NCBI GenBank assembly: GCA_963721115.1
Contig: CAVRIA010000005.1
Coordinates: 310,001-374,000 of the forward strand
Origin: CAVRIA01 sp963721115
GTDB lineage: Bacteria > Desulfobacterota > Binatia > HRBIN30 > CADEER01
Direction of reading: 5' to 3'
DNA length: 64,000 bases
Made by a program: the position numbers and the translations under genes. Within the stretch, counting starts at the first letter, position 1. Every line of letters starts with the position of its first letter. The notes under the pieces were generated by a model. That model did not search any database and was not told where the DNA came from. It was given only the letters and a program-made list of their open reading frames with translations. Below, piece after piece: positions 8,630-17,136 of the stretch.

Positions 8630-9229
8630 ATGAGCGCCTACAAACGTTGGTCGCTGACGCTGAATTTCGCTGTCTTTGTCATTGGCATTTGGGTAGCCCA
8701 CATTTACTACGGCCAGTGGAACACGATGGAAGATGCGATGAAGGCCGAGCGCCGCGCCTGGGTACTGGTCGACCAGCTTCCGATGAAGGGAAGCGACTCG
8801 AACATCGTGAACAGCGAAATCATTCACCTGGTCGTTCGGGTAAAGAACTTCGGAGGCGGCCCCGCAACCGACGTGGCCGCCGTTTTTCGTTTGAGATGCC
8901 TGAGAGCCGGCAAGCCATGTCCTGACCCGATGTCGATCATTTCTAACAATCCAAGCCGTGGGACGATGGGGCCGGGTCAGGCCTTCACTCTTCAGCGAGA
9001 TCGAATATGGGAGGGGGGGCCTCCGGGGTTCGCCATGGACGGAGACTGCGTCGCGTACAAGGATTTGCTCGATTTGCCGCCGACGCACATCCTGTTCGCG
9101 TATGGACGAATCAACTACCGGGATCAATTCGGCCAGCCCCACTGCGCTCTGTCCTGCGCCCGATACGTTGCCCTGCAGGATGTTTGGGATTTTGCCGGCG
9201 AGCACAACGAGCCGGACGCTTGCCCTTGA
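8630..9229 (+). CDS. Single-pass membrane passenger protein of the IS (unknown function)
   Basis: A 199-residue protein from the first in-frame ATG. One transmembrane helix (LTLNFAVFVIGIWVAHIYYG, residues 8-27) is followed by an outside domain with AERRAWVLVDQLP and several Cys. Coding-like sequence continues upstream in the same frame to about 8434 (including a five-Pro run and KVKEAATAVYERYKQKKE), without an ordinary start codon. The true start may therefore be upstream, at a rare codon or hidden by an indel. It lies wholly inside the inverted repeats, so it moves with the element. Confidence 0.6.
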   Translation: MSAYKRWSLTLNFAVFVIGIWVAHIYYGQWNTMEDAMKAERRAWVLVDQLPMKGSDSNIVNSEIIHLVVRVKNFGGGPATDVAAVFRLRCLRAGKPCPDPMSIISNNPSRGTMGPGQAFTLQRDRIWEGGPPGFAMDGDCVAYKDLLDLPPTHILFAYGRINYRDQFGQPHCALSCARYVALQDVWDFAGEHNEPDACP

Positions 9230-9314
9230 TTTTCCCGGCAAAACGAATGCCAACACCACCACGATCAAAAGAATGGCGAAGATTCGCTTTGGTGTCAAGT
9301 CCGGGATAATTCCC

Positions 9315-9390
9315 TTTGAAAAAGGGGGATTGAGGGGGATTTGTCCGAACGAATCCATCTCAAAATCCCCCCTGACCCCCCTTTTCCAAA
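9315..9390. repeat. Stem-loop repeat with 28-bp arms next to the IS right end
   Basis: Left arm 9315-9342 and right arm 9363-9390 pair at 23 of 28 positions, around G-runs (AAAAAGGGGGATTGAGGGGG) and the matching C-runs, with a 20-base loop. Poly-G/poly-C stem-loops of this look are common dispersed extragenic elements in environmental bacteria. It touches the last base of the IS inverted repeat, so the IS inserted in or beside it. Confidence 0.7.
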
Positions 9391-9426
9391 AGGGGGGAAT
9401 CTCGACCCTCAAGAAAATCGACAGCC

Positions 9427-9660
9427 TCATCCGGGAGAAGGGGCCTTGTTCGCGTCACCCGGGGCTTGGGCTCCGACTTCTTCGAAGCCCAACAACCAAC
9501 AGCTCAACAACTGAGTGCGGTCGATCATTGCGACGGGATCGTCGAGGACGGCTCTTCCATCACGACGTGCGTCGCGCGCCCAGGCCACTGCGGCCTCGAC
9601 GAGGTCGTCCTGGAAGAAAGCGAAGCATGCGCCGTGCTCGATCTCGAGCGCGTCGTTCAT
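9427..9660 (-). CDS. Possible small protein (77 aa), doubtful
   Basis: The open frame starts MNDALEIEHGACFAFFQDD and has plausible amphipathic helices for the first 50 residues. Its C-terminal part (LLSCWLLGFEEV) comes from an AACAACC-type intergenic repeat, so at best the N-terminal half is a genuine gene. There is no recognised family. The 400-bp stretch between the IS and the RCC1-like gene shows nothing else. Confidence 0.25.
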   Translation of the reverse strand: MNDALEIEHGACFAFFQDDLVEAAVAWARDARRDGRAVLDDPVAMIDRTQLLSCWLLGFEEVGAQAPGDANKAPSPG

Positions 9661-9780
9661 TCGATGCGATCTGTCGATGCGTTCTGGGACCAACACGGGT
9701 CCGTCGCATCTCGCAACCGCGCTCCGTTGACATCCGGGAAGAAGCTGCGATGGTCGCGTGCGATTGGAGGAATCGCGATC

Positions 9781-12143
9781 GTGAGGATCCCCTACTGGAG
9801 CCAGGTTCTTCTTCTCGTCCTGCTCGGCGCCAGCACCGCCCGCGCCGACGGAGGCGTCGTCGGCTGGGGCGGCAACGATACCGGCCAGGCCGTGCCGATT
9901 GGCGCGGTGCGCGCCGGAGGCGCGAGCGCGATCGGCATCGGGTTCTTTGCGAGCTGTGCGATCCAGGCAGGGAGCGGCGCTGTCGTCTGCTGGGGCGACG
10001 ACGAGTACGGTCAAGCGACACCGCCCGACGAGGTCAACGGCTCTCTGGGGACGGCGAGCGCACTCGGACCCGGCTACCGCCACCACTGCGCGGCGCAGGC
10101 AGGGACCGGGAGGGTCTTCTGCTGGGGCTACGGCCTTCTCGGCCAGACGACGCCGCCCGACTCTTTGCGGGTCGCTGCGGGCGGCACGGGTACGATCGCG
10201 GCGGGCAGTGACTATACCTGCGCCATCCAGGCGGGGACTCGAGCCGTCGTCTGTTGGGGCTCCGGCCAGGAGCTGTTGTCGCCCCCCGACGCGGTCAACG
10301 GCACCGACGGAGGCGCGACCGCGATCGCCGCCGGCCTGTACCACGCCTGCGCGATCCAGGCAGAGACGGGGAAGGTCGTTTGCTGGGGTTCCGACGAGGG
10401 CTACGCCCTGACGTCCCCACCCGACGCGGTCAACGGGGTAGCGGGAACGGCGAGCTCGATCGCCGCAGGCCACCTGCACACGCGGTGGCGAGCGCGATCG
10501 ACCTGGGACAGAGCTTCAGCTGCGCCATTCAGGCCGGGAGCGGCGCCGTGTTCTGCTGGGGCGACAGCTCGTCCGGACAGCTATCCCCTCCCGACACGGT
10601 CGACGGCACGGCCGGGGGCGCGACCGCGATCGCGGCGGGCAGCTTCCACAGCTGCGCCATCCAATCGGGAACCGGCGCCGTGGTTTGCTGGGGACGCGCC
10701 GACGAGGGGCAAACGTCGCCCCCCGATTCCGTGAACGGCGTAGCGGGTGGTGCGAGCGCGATCGCCGTCGGCGACGTCCACGGCTGTGCGATTCGAGCCG
10801 GAAGCGGCGAAGTGGTCTGTTGGGGTACCGATATCGCGGGATCGACCGTGCCGCCCGACGCCGTCAACGGCACGGCCGGCACGGCCAGGGCCATCGTTGC
10901 GGGCTCCAGTTATAGTTGTGCGATTCAGGCGGAAACCGGGAAGGTCGTCTGCTGGGGGTCGCTGGCCGACAACGGCATACCCGAGGCAATCAACGCCACG
11001 TCGGGTGCGGCCAGCGCGATCGCCGCCGGCGGTGAACACAGCTGCGCCATCCAGGCGGGCAGCGGCGCGACGATCTGCTGGGGCAGCGACAGCGATGGCC
11101 AGTCGTCGCCTCCAGACACCGTCAACGGATCGGCCGGCACCGCGACCGCCGTCGCCACCGGCGGCCAAGCACAGCTGCGCCATTCAATCGAGCAGCGGCG
11201 CGGCGATCTGCTGGGGCAGCGACAGCGATGGCCAGTCGCGCCGGATGCCGTCAACGGATCGGCAGGCACTGCGAGCGCGATCACGGCGGGCGCCAACCAT
11301 ACGTGTGCCATCCAAGCGGGTAGCGGCGCGGCGATCTGCTGGGGCAGCGACAGCGACGGCCAATCATCCCCGCCCGGCACCGTCGACGGAACCGCAGGCG
11401 GGGCGAGCGCGATCACGGCGGGCGGCAACCACACGTGTGCCATCCAGGCGGGCAGCGGCGCGGCGATCTGCTGGGGTAGCGATACGGATGGCGAGGCGTC
11501 GCCGCCCGATGTGGTCAGCGGCGTCTCGGGCACCGCGAGCGCCATCGCCGCCGGAGCCCGTCACACCTGCGCCATTCGATCCGGCAGCGGCGCCGTCGTC
11601 TGCTGGGGGAATGACGCCGACGGCCAGGCGTCGCCGCCCGACACCGTCGACGGAACGGCCGGCACCGCGAGCGCCATCGTCGCCGGCGGCGACCACACCT
11701 GCGCCATTCGCGCCGACAATGGCGCGACCGTCTGCTGGGGCCACGATACCCAGGGCGAGTCGAACCCGCCCGGCGCCGTCAACGGCACGGTGGGCACGGC
11801 GAGCACCATCGCTGCGGGCTCGACCCACTCCCTGGCGATCCAAACCGATCCGAACGCACTGCCGACACCGACGCCGACGCCGACGCTGACAGGGACGCCG
11901 ACACCAATGCCGACGGCGATCAAATCTACAACGCCGATGCCAACGCCGACAGTATCGCCGACCGAAACTGCGACGCCTACGCCGAGCACGGGGCCGAGTT
12001 GCCGGCTCGACTGGAACGGCGACTCACTCCTGAGCGCTGCCGACGTGATTGCTCTCGCCCGCCAAGTCGTCCAGGCAGATGAGGCAGATCTCACCGCCAC
12101 GATCGCGGCGATCTTCGGCACGCCTTGCGACGTCGCCCCTTGA
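9781..12143 (+). CDS. Secreted RCC1-like repeat protein with dockerin-like C-terminus (frameshifted)
   Basis: The start is a GTG with GGAGG 10 nt upstream, then a Sec signal peptide (SQVLLLVLLGASTARA). About 14 repeats of 43 residues follow, each with CAIQ-x(9)-CWG and SPPD-VNG, a pattern like RCC1 beta-propeller blades with two Cys per blade. A Thr/Pro linker (11865-11995) leads to a C-terminal module, DWNGDSLLSAADVIALARQ, resembling one dockerin EF-hand. Frame changes near 10485 (where most of a repeat unit is missing), 11165 and 11232 break the frame; the last two compensate each other. These may be assembly collapse in repetitive sequence. It is probably extracellular or surface-attached. 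Ligand unknown. Confidence 0.75.
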
Positions 12144-12190
12144 ACACAGTGGAGTGGAAGAACGCGCCCGGGGCCCCGCACGGTCACCAC

Positions 12191-12310
12191 TCAGTCTGGA
12201 CAACGGTACTTCAGGACCCGCGAGTCGTTGTCGAGCACGTACACGTTGCCGAGACCGTCGAGAGGTACCGGCTCTACGACGCCGCCGGCGAGGAGATCGG
12301 ACCGATCGGG
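12191..12310 (-). pseudogene. NHL-repeat C-terminal fragment
   Basis: Downstream of the beta-hydroxylase-like gene, in another frame, the minus strand reads PLDGLGNVYVLDNDSRVLKY then a stop. This is the signature of a final NHL/SMP-30 propeller strand (DGxGNVYVxDxxNxRVxKF). No start or further repeats exist upstream, since the AspH-like gene occupies that space. It looks like the remnant of a secreted propeller gene. Confidence 0.45.
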
Positions 12311-12345
12311 TCGGAGGATCGCCAACCGCGTGAGAAGCGGCTCGA

Positions 12346-13155
12346 TCAGCCCGCCAGCCTGCCCCGATATTGCTCTTCCCAGCGCGCCTCGTTGCGGATC
12401 GCGTCCTGGACGAAGCCGCTGCGGCGGAAGAGCCAGAAGACAGTCCCCCGCAGCATCCTTCCCCGCAACGTGAGCGGGCGGCGGAAGTCGAAGAGAAGGA
12501 CGGCCCGCTGCTCGTTCGTGTCGTTGCGAACCGAGTGCGGGAAGGTGTCGTCGAACACCAGGGCGCGCCCCTCCTGCCACGTGCAGTGCACGCCGCCGAC
12601 GTCCATGAAGCAGCGCTCCGACTGGGCGGGAACGATCAGCCCCAGGTGGCAGCGGATCAGGGCCTTGGTGACGCCCTTGTGGGTGGGGATGTCCTTGCCC
12701 GGCGCGAGGATGGAGAAGAAGGCGTTCTCGATCCCCGGCACGGCGTCGAGCAGGGCGGCGGTGCGCGGGCAGATGCCGCAGTTCTGATCGGACCGGTACC
12801 CGAAGCCGTAGAAGACGAACGCCCGCCACTTGTCGTCGGGGGAGATGCGCATCTGATCGGGCGAGATGTCCTGGAAGCGCGGCAGATCGTCGCGTCGCTT
12901 CAGGAGCATGTCGAGCTCGGCGCGCACCTCGTCCCAATGCCGCTCGAACTCCGCCGTCCACGGGAACAGGCGGGGGTCGAGAACCGGCTGGTCCTCGAGC
13001 AGCGACTGCCGCCCGAAGTAGTGATCGATGGTGCGGAAGATGCGCTTCCCGTAGCGCTTGACGTACTTGCGCCGCAGGCGGCGGAGCTCCGCGAGCGCGC
13101 CGCTGGGCGGCTCTACCTTCTCGACCTGGCTGGGAGCGGGAGCGTCTGCCTGCAT
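12346..13155 (-). CDS. Aspartyl/asparaginyl beta-hydroxylase-family dioxygenase
   Basis: A 269-residue protein with a basic N-terminal segment and a C-terminal AspH/LpxO-type jelly-roll (about residues 75-235). Motifs are PTHKG (first iron-binding His), RCHLGL, and FDDTFPHSVRN (second His plus the Arg/Asn that hold 2-oxoglutarate). The family hydroxylates Asp/Asn residues or lipid A acyl chains using Fe(II) and 2-oxoglutarate. No signal peptide is visible, so it is probably cytoplasmic or membrane-associated. Lipid A hydroxylation (LpxO-like) is one possibility but not shown. The flanks are relic and repeat sequence. Confidence 0.8.
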   Translation of the reverse strand: MQADAPAPSQVEKVEPPSGALAELRRLRRKYVKRYGKRIFRTIDHYFGRQSLLEDQPVLDPRLFPWTAEFERHWDEVRAELDMLLKRRDDLPRFQDISPDQMRISPDDKWRAFVFYGFGYRSDQNCGICPRTAALLDAVPGIENAFFSILAPGKDIPTHKGVTKALIRCHLGLIVPAQSERCFMDVGGVHCTWQEGRALVFDDTFPHSVRNDTNEQRAVLLFDFRRPLTLRGRMLRGTVFWLFRRSGFVQDAIRNEARWEEQYRGRLAG

Positions 13156-13393
13156 GGCCTCTATCTAGCTCCGCGCGCGCCGCAAGGCAAAGTCGGAGGG
13201 GGATCCTGCACGGGATCACCTTGATGACGCAAAGGCGGTGCCCCGATGGCGAAGCGCTCGTGCAGGCGAGACGCCCGCACCACGAGCTGGACCTGCACCG
13301 CCGCCGATCATTGTGGTGCGGCCGTCCCGGCTGCACGGATCAGACCGATCCCACCGAAGATCCGGGGGCCTCGCCGGGACGGCGCGGCATCCC
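13156..13393. other. Gene-free gap with an intergenic repeat-like segment
   Basis: No gene supported in 238 bp. The middle (13262-13345) holds GGCGAGACGCCCGCACCAC and a segment around GGCCGTCCCGGCTGCAC. I think these two recur together as an extragenic repeat in GC-rich genomes, but there is no second copy in this window, so this is an impression only. Confidence 0.3.
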
Positions 13394-14526
13394 TCAGAAA
13401 CGAGCCAGGCGGGCGAGGCGTTCGCGGTGGTAGGTCGCGTCGCCGAAGGCGACCTCGTTCGACTTGGCGCGCTTGAACCAGAAGTGCATGTCGTGCTCCC
13501 AGGTGAAGCCGATGCCGCCGTGGATCTGCACCGCGCGGTTGGTGGTGCGGCTGTAGACGTCGCTCAGGCGCGCCTTGGCCATCGACGCCGCCCGCGAGGC
13601 GTCGCGCGGCAGGGCGTCCTGCGCGTAGGCGGCGTACCAGACGAGCGAGCGCGCCGGCTCGATCTCGCTCACCATCTCTGCCGCCATGTGCTTGACCGCC
13701 TGGAACGAGCCGATGGGCCGCCCGAACTGCTCGCGCACCTTGGAGTAGTCGACGGCCATCTCGAGCGCCTTCTCGGCGCCGCCGAGGCTGTCGGCGGCGA
13801 GCAGGACCGCCGCCGCGTCGATCAGGCGCGAGAGCGTCTTCCATCCCTTCCCTTCGCCGCCCAGGACGGCGGAACCGGGGACGTTGACGTCCGCGAACTC
13901 CACCTCCATCAGGCGCCGCGTCAGGTCGAACGACTGCAGCGGTCGAATCGCCAGCCCCGGCGTATCGTGCGGGACGACGAAAAGCGTCACCCCGTCCTCC
14001 CCTTTCCCCGCGGTGCGGAACGCGGCGATCAGAAGGTTGGCGACGTGCGCGTCGGCGACGAACATCTTGCGCCCCGACAGCCGGTAGCCGCCCGCCAGCT
14101 TCCTGGCGCGGGTCGTGATGCCCTCGGCGTCGAGCCGGTCGCTGTCCTCGACGAAGGCCAGCGTCGCCACGGCATCGGCGGTGGCGAGAGCGCCGGCAGC
14201 CACCTCTTCTTCTGCGCCGCGGACCCCGCCTTCAGCAGAGCCAGAGTGGCCAGCGAGGACGACAGGAACGGACCCGGCACGACCGCCCGGCCGACCTCCT
14301 CCATCAGCAGCGCCAGCTCCAGCAGACCGAGCCCCGATCCGCCGTACGCCTCCGGAATCACCAGGCCCATCCAACCCAGCCCCGCCATCTGCCGGTACAG
14401 CGAGCGCGGGAAGCCCTCCTCGTCGCGCGTCACCGTGCGCACGAAGCCCGGCGTGCACTCGCGCTCGAGAAACTCGCGCGCCGACCGCTGCAGCAGCTCT
14501 TGATCCTCGTTGAGACCAAAATCCAT
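13394..14526 (-). CDS. Acyl-CoA dehydrogenase, small-type partner (one frameshift)
   Basis: The N-terminal part (MDFGLNEDQELLQRSAREFL; GLVIPEAYGGSGLG; VVPGPFLSSSLA) and the C-terminal part (VATLAFVEDSDRLDAEG; REQFGRPIGSFQAVKH; HGGIGFTWEHDMHFWFKRA) lie in two frames joined near 14200, consistent with one missing base in a CTCTC run. Repaired length is about 377 residues. The divergent middle and the AVVPGPF segment are typical of the less-conserved subunit of heteromeric acyl-CoA dehydrogenases (FadE28/ChsE1-like) that oxidise steroid side-chain CoA thioesters. It is encoded about 100 bp after a large-type partner, so an alpha2beta2 enzyme is likely. All regions are present, so it is probably functional in the cell. 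Confidence 0.8.
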
Positions 14527-14590
14527 TTCCCCTCCCCGCCCCCGCCGAGGTTGTTGGGTTGTTACGCTGTTACGCTGTTGGGGAAGACCA

Positions 14591-14638
14591 CCCCCCCTTA
14601 ACCCCCTAACCCCTAACCCCCTAACCCCCTAGCCCCTG
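14591..14638. repeat. Telomere-like CCCCTAA short tandem array
   Basis: Five to six imperfect units of CCCCCTAA/CCCCTAA run across the stop codon (14629-14631) of the large acyl-CoA dehydrogenase and into the spacer before its partner gene. The spacer also holds a GTTGTT-rich stretch (14550-14580). This is a simple-sequence tract; no function can be assigned. Confidence 0.75.
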
Positions 14639-15825
14639 GCTTCCCTCGGCATTCCCAGGCCGCGTTCGCTGATGATGTTCTTCTGGATCTGCGAGGTGCC
14701 GCCGCCGATGATCAGGCCGAGGGTGAACATGAACTCGTACGGCCAGATGCCGCGGTCGAGGACGTGCGTGGAGTGGCGGGACAGCGTGCCGTAGCTGCCC
14801 ATGATCTCCAGGGCGAGCGCCGCGACGTCGTGGTTCAGCTCGGTCGAGACGAGCTTGTTGACCGAGGCGCCGATGCCCGGCGGGCGCTTCTTCAGGGCGG
14901 CGGTGAGCTGGCGCAGGGAGTGGTACTTCATCGCCTCGACGCGGATCATCAGGTCGGCCAGCTTCTGCCGCAGCACCGGGTCTTCGCTCGCCGGCTTGCC
15001 GTAGCGCTGGCGCGCGCGCGCCAGGTGGAGAAGACCCTGGAACATCTGCTGGGTGCGCGTCGTCGAGCCCAGCATGTTGCGCTCGTGGGCGAGGGTGGCG
15101 TTGGCCACCCGCCAGCCCTGGTTGAGCTCGCCGACCAGATGGGCGCGGGGGACGCGCACGTCCTCGAAGAACACTTCGTTGAACCCCGCGTCGCCGGTCA
15201 TCTGCACCAGCGGACGCACGGTGATGCCCGGCGTCTTCATGTCGATCAGGATGTACGAGATGCCGCGGTGCTTCGGCGCTTCCGGATCGGTGCGCACCAG
15301 GCAGAACATCCAGTCGGCGATCTGGGCGTTGGACGTCCAGACCTTCTGGCCGTTGACGATGAACTCGTCGCCGATGAGCTCGGCGCGCGTCTTCAGCGAG
15401 GCCAGATCGGAGCCGGCGCCGGGCTCCGAGTAGCCCTGGCACCAGATCTCGTCGGCGCGCAGGATGCCCGGCAGGAAGCGCTGGCGCTGCTCGTCGGTGC
15501 CGTGCTGGATGAGCGTCGGGCCGACCATCTGCACGCCCATCATGCCGATCTGCTGCGGCGCGCGGGCGAGGATCAGCTCCTCGTTGAGGATCGTCTGCCG
15601 CATCAGGTCGGTGACGCCGCGGCCGCCGTACTCCTCCGGCCAGCCCATCGCGATGTAGCCCGCGTCATAGAGCTTGCGCTGCCACTCTTTGAGCCCCCTG
15701 ACGCGTTTCGGATCGCCGGGCTCGGAATTGCGGTCGCGCAGATCGCGCTCGGGGACGTTGTCCTTCAGCCAACCGCGCACCCGGCGGCGGAACTCCTCGT
15801 GCTCGGGGCTCAGAGAGAGATCCAT
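14629..15825 (-). CDS. Acyl-CoA dehydrogenase, large-type partner
   Basis: 398 residues from the ATG at 15825 (MDLSLSPEHEEFRRR). Motifs include GWPEEYGGRG near residue 64, WCQGYSEPGAGSDLASLKT near residue 130 (FAD and substrate loop), QKVWTSNAQIADW, and a C-terminal IIGGGTSQIQKNIISERGLG. This form (short N-terminus, YSEPGAGSDLA, GGTSEIQRNIIAERVLG-like end) matches FadE29/ChsE2-type subunits that pair with a smaller partner, which is encoded next. It introduces a 2,3-double bond into acyl-CoA. Upstream in-frame codons exist to 15861, but MDLSLSPE is the natural start. Confidence 0.9.
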   Translation of the reverse strand: MDLSLSPEHEEFRRRVRGWLKDNVPERDLRDRNSEPGDPKRVRGLKEWQRKLYDAGYIAMGWPEEYGGRGVTDLMRQTILNEELILARAPQQIGMMGVQMVGPTLIQHGTDEQRQRFLPGILRADEIWCQGYSEPGAGSDLASLKTRAELIGDEFIVNGQKVWTSNAQIADWMFCLVRTDPEAPKHRGISYILIDMKTPGITVRPLVQMTGDAGFNEVFFEDVRVPRAHLVGELNQGWRVANATLAHERNMLGSTTRTQQMFQGLLHLARARQRYGKPASEDPVLRQKLADLMIRVEAMKYHSLRQLTAALKKRPPGIGASVNKLVSTELNHDVAALALEIMGSYGTLSRHSTHVLDRGIWPYEFMFTLGLIIGGGTSQIQKNIISERGLGMPREARG

Positions 15826-15919
15826 GTAGCGTCGGTAGCAGGGTAGGGATCGGGGGATCAAGCGATCGATGAATCGGATCGGTGCCGAATTCCGAGGTCT
15901 CAGCGAAGAAACAACGCGG

Positions 15920-15948
15920 TTGCGACCTCACTCGATCGCCGGTATTGG
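15920..15948 (+). promoter_or_regulatory. Likely promoter of the second toxin-antitoxin pair
   Basis: TTGCGA (15920-15925) and TATTGG (15943-15948) are spaced by 17 bp. The antitoxin ATG follows 6 nt after the -10 box, with only AAAGG between, so the transcript is nearly leaderless, as at the first toxin-antitoxin locus. Confidence 0.4.
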
Positions 15949-15954
15949 AAAGGT

Positions 15955-16203
15955 ATGAAAACCAATGCGAAGTCGAGCATCACCTTGCCGCCGGACGAAG
16001 TGCGCCTCGTACAGGCGCTGAAAGTGCGCCTGAAATTGAAGAGCAACGTCGAGGTCGTGCGCCGCGGACTTCGCCTGCTGCAGGAGACGACGGAGCGCCG
16101 AGCACTGAGAGAGGCCTACCGCACGGCCTCCCACGCGACGCGACGATCGACGGCACAGGAGATCGAGGAGCTCGATCATCTCTCGGGGGAGGGGCTCGAT
16201 TGA
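15955..16203 (+). CDS. Ribbon-helix-helix antitoxin
   Basis: An 82-residue protein with an N-terminal strand and helices typical of CopG/ParD regulators (SSITLPPDEVRLVQALKVRL; SNVEVVRRGLRLLQETTERR) and an acidic C-terminal tail (EIEELDHLSGEGLD) that would bind the toxin. Its stop overlaps the toxin start by 4 nt. The pair lies on the opposite strand to the surrounding lipid-catabolism genes, splitting the acyl-CoA dehydrogenases from the hydratase genes, and so looks like an insertion. Confidence 0.8.
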   Translation: MKTNAKSSITLPPDEVRLVQALKVRLKLKSNVEVVRRGLRLLQETTERRALREAYRTASHATRRSTAQEIEELDHLSGEGLD

Positions 16204-16547
16204 AGGCGCCGGTCCGGCATGGCGCGCTCTATCTCGCCGACCTGAGCCCACGACAAGGTACGGAGCCCGGCAAGCTCCGGCCGGTCGTCGTGATTCAGAG
16301 CGATCTCCTGAACCAGGTGGACCACCCGTCGACCTGGATTCTTCCCTGTACGACCCGGCTCGCCGGGGAGAACCTGCTCCGCGTCCCCTTGCCCCGCGGC
16401 ATGGCGGGGAATTCGGCGGATTGTGAGGTGATGATCGACCAGAGCCGCTCGATCGACAACCGCCGATTTCGCAAACCTCTCGGCAAACTACCGGGGGCGG
16501 TTCTGCGCGAGGTCAAACACAAGCTGACGCTGCTTGCCGACCTGTAG
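16200..16547 (+). CDS. PemK/MazF-family toxin
   Basis: 115 residues from a TTG at 16200 that overlaps the antitoxin stop (TTGA). MazF-type features are GALYLADLSPRQGTEPGKLRPVVV at the N-terminus (Arg of the active site in KLRPVVV), ILPCTTRLAG in the middle and MIDQSRSID before the C-terminal helix. Family members cleave mRNA. The TTG start is chosen because no ATG or GTG precedes the conserved GALYLADLSP without losing the overlap. The frame is intact. Confidence 0.87.
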   Translation: MKAPVRHGALYLADLSPRQGTEPGKLRPVVVIQSDLLNQVDHPSTWILPCTTRLAGENLLRVPLPRGMAGNSADCEVMIDQSRSIDNRRFRKPLGKLPGAVLREVKHKLTLLADL

Positions 16548-16563
16548 ACCGTCGCCGGCGCAT

Positions 16564-16988
16564 TCAACTAGCCGGCAGCGCGACCGTCGCCGTGCCGGTC
16601 ACCAGACGGTCGCCCTCGGCGCTCTCCAGCAGGAGGTCGCACTCGACGAAGTTGCCGTGGTCGCTGGTGTGCTTCTCGGTGACCACCGCGCTGACGACGA
16701 GCGCGACGTTGGGCCGCACCAGGCCGCGAAACGTTCCGCTGAGCGGCGCAGCCGCACGCCCTCGCCCCAGCTGCCGAGCAGGCGGGAGAACAGCGCCAGG
16801 CTCATGTTGCCCGGCACGATCTGCCCGGGCAGCCCTTCCGCCTTCGCCGCCTCGTCGCTCATGAACCGGCCGCCCGGCATGTTGGCCGCCACCGCGTAGC
16901 GGCGCACGTCCTCGTTGCTCAGGGTCAGCCGCAGCGCCGGCAGCTCGTCCCCCACCTCGATCTCTTCGAATGAAATGCTTTTGGTCAT
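16564..16988 (-). CDS. MaoC-like hot-dog dehydratase, HadB-type (one frameshift)
   Basis: It starts at 16988 (MTKSISFEEIEVGDELP). The MaoC hot-dog helix region AANMPGGRFMSDEAAKAEGLPGQIVPGN is present, though the usual D-x-N-P-x-H hydratase motif is altered. The C-terminal half (LSGTFRGLVRPNVALVVSAVV) lies in another frame after about 16740, consistent with one missing base. Repaired length is 141 residues. With the next upstream gene it would form a two-subunit enoyl-CoA hydratase such as HadAB, or ChsH1-type subunits. The altered catalytic motif suggests this may be the non-catalytic partner. Confidence 0.7.
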
Positions 16989-17011
16989 TTCCCTCACCGG
17001 TCGGACGGAAT

Positions 17012-17083
17012 GTTGTTGAGTTGTTGGGTTGTTGGTTGTTGGCAATCAAAAACCCCAACAGCCAACAACCCAACAACCAACAA
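17012..17083. repeat. GTTGTTGG/CCAACAAC stem-loop repeat
   Basis: Left arm 17012-17042 (GTTGTTGAGTTGTTGGG...) and right arm 17054-17083 are near-perfect complements separated by 11 bases, in the gap between two hydratase genes. Related AACAACC tracts occur at 9485-9510 and 14550-14580. Could act as an attenuator or simply be a dispersed repeat. Confidence 0.7.
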
Positions 17084-17136
17084 CCTGGCGGGGCGGTCGG
17101 GGCCGATGGATGGGCAAAACCCGGTCACGCCTTTTC

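Larger units (their letters stand above)
7275..9314 (+). mobile_element. IS1595-type insertion sequence with passenger genes (2040 bp)
   Basis: The element is bounded by 26-bp terminal inverted repeats that match at 25 of 26 positions: 7275-7300 begins GGGAATTATCC and ends TTGACACCAA, and 9289-9314 is its complement. Inside are an ISXO2/IS1595-family transposase and two further ORFs, so it is longer than a minimal IS of this family. I see no convincing 8-bp target duplication: the flanks are GCGATTCC on the left and TTTGAAAA on the right, so one end may have recombined, or the outer ends lie elsewhere. The right end abuts a 76-bp stem-loop repeat. Confidence 0.85.

Noticed and set aside
7275..9314. 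A composite transposon or prophage
   Set aside because: Only one transposase and one pair of ends; no integrase, phage structural or resistance gene inside.
9781..12143. Function as a Ran/RCC1 exchange factor
   Set aside because: The repeat only resembles RCC1; the signal peptide and C-terminal module indicate secretion, and bacteria lack Ran.
14591..14638. Candidate CRISPR or telomere
   Set aside because: Units of 7-8 bp with no spacers; not a CRISPR. A bacterial chromosome end is unlikely since genes continue on both sides.
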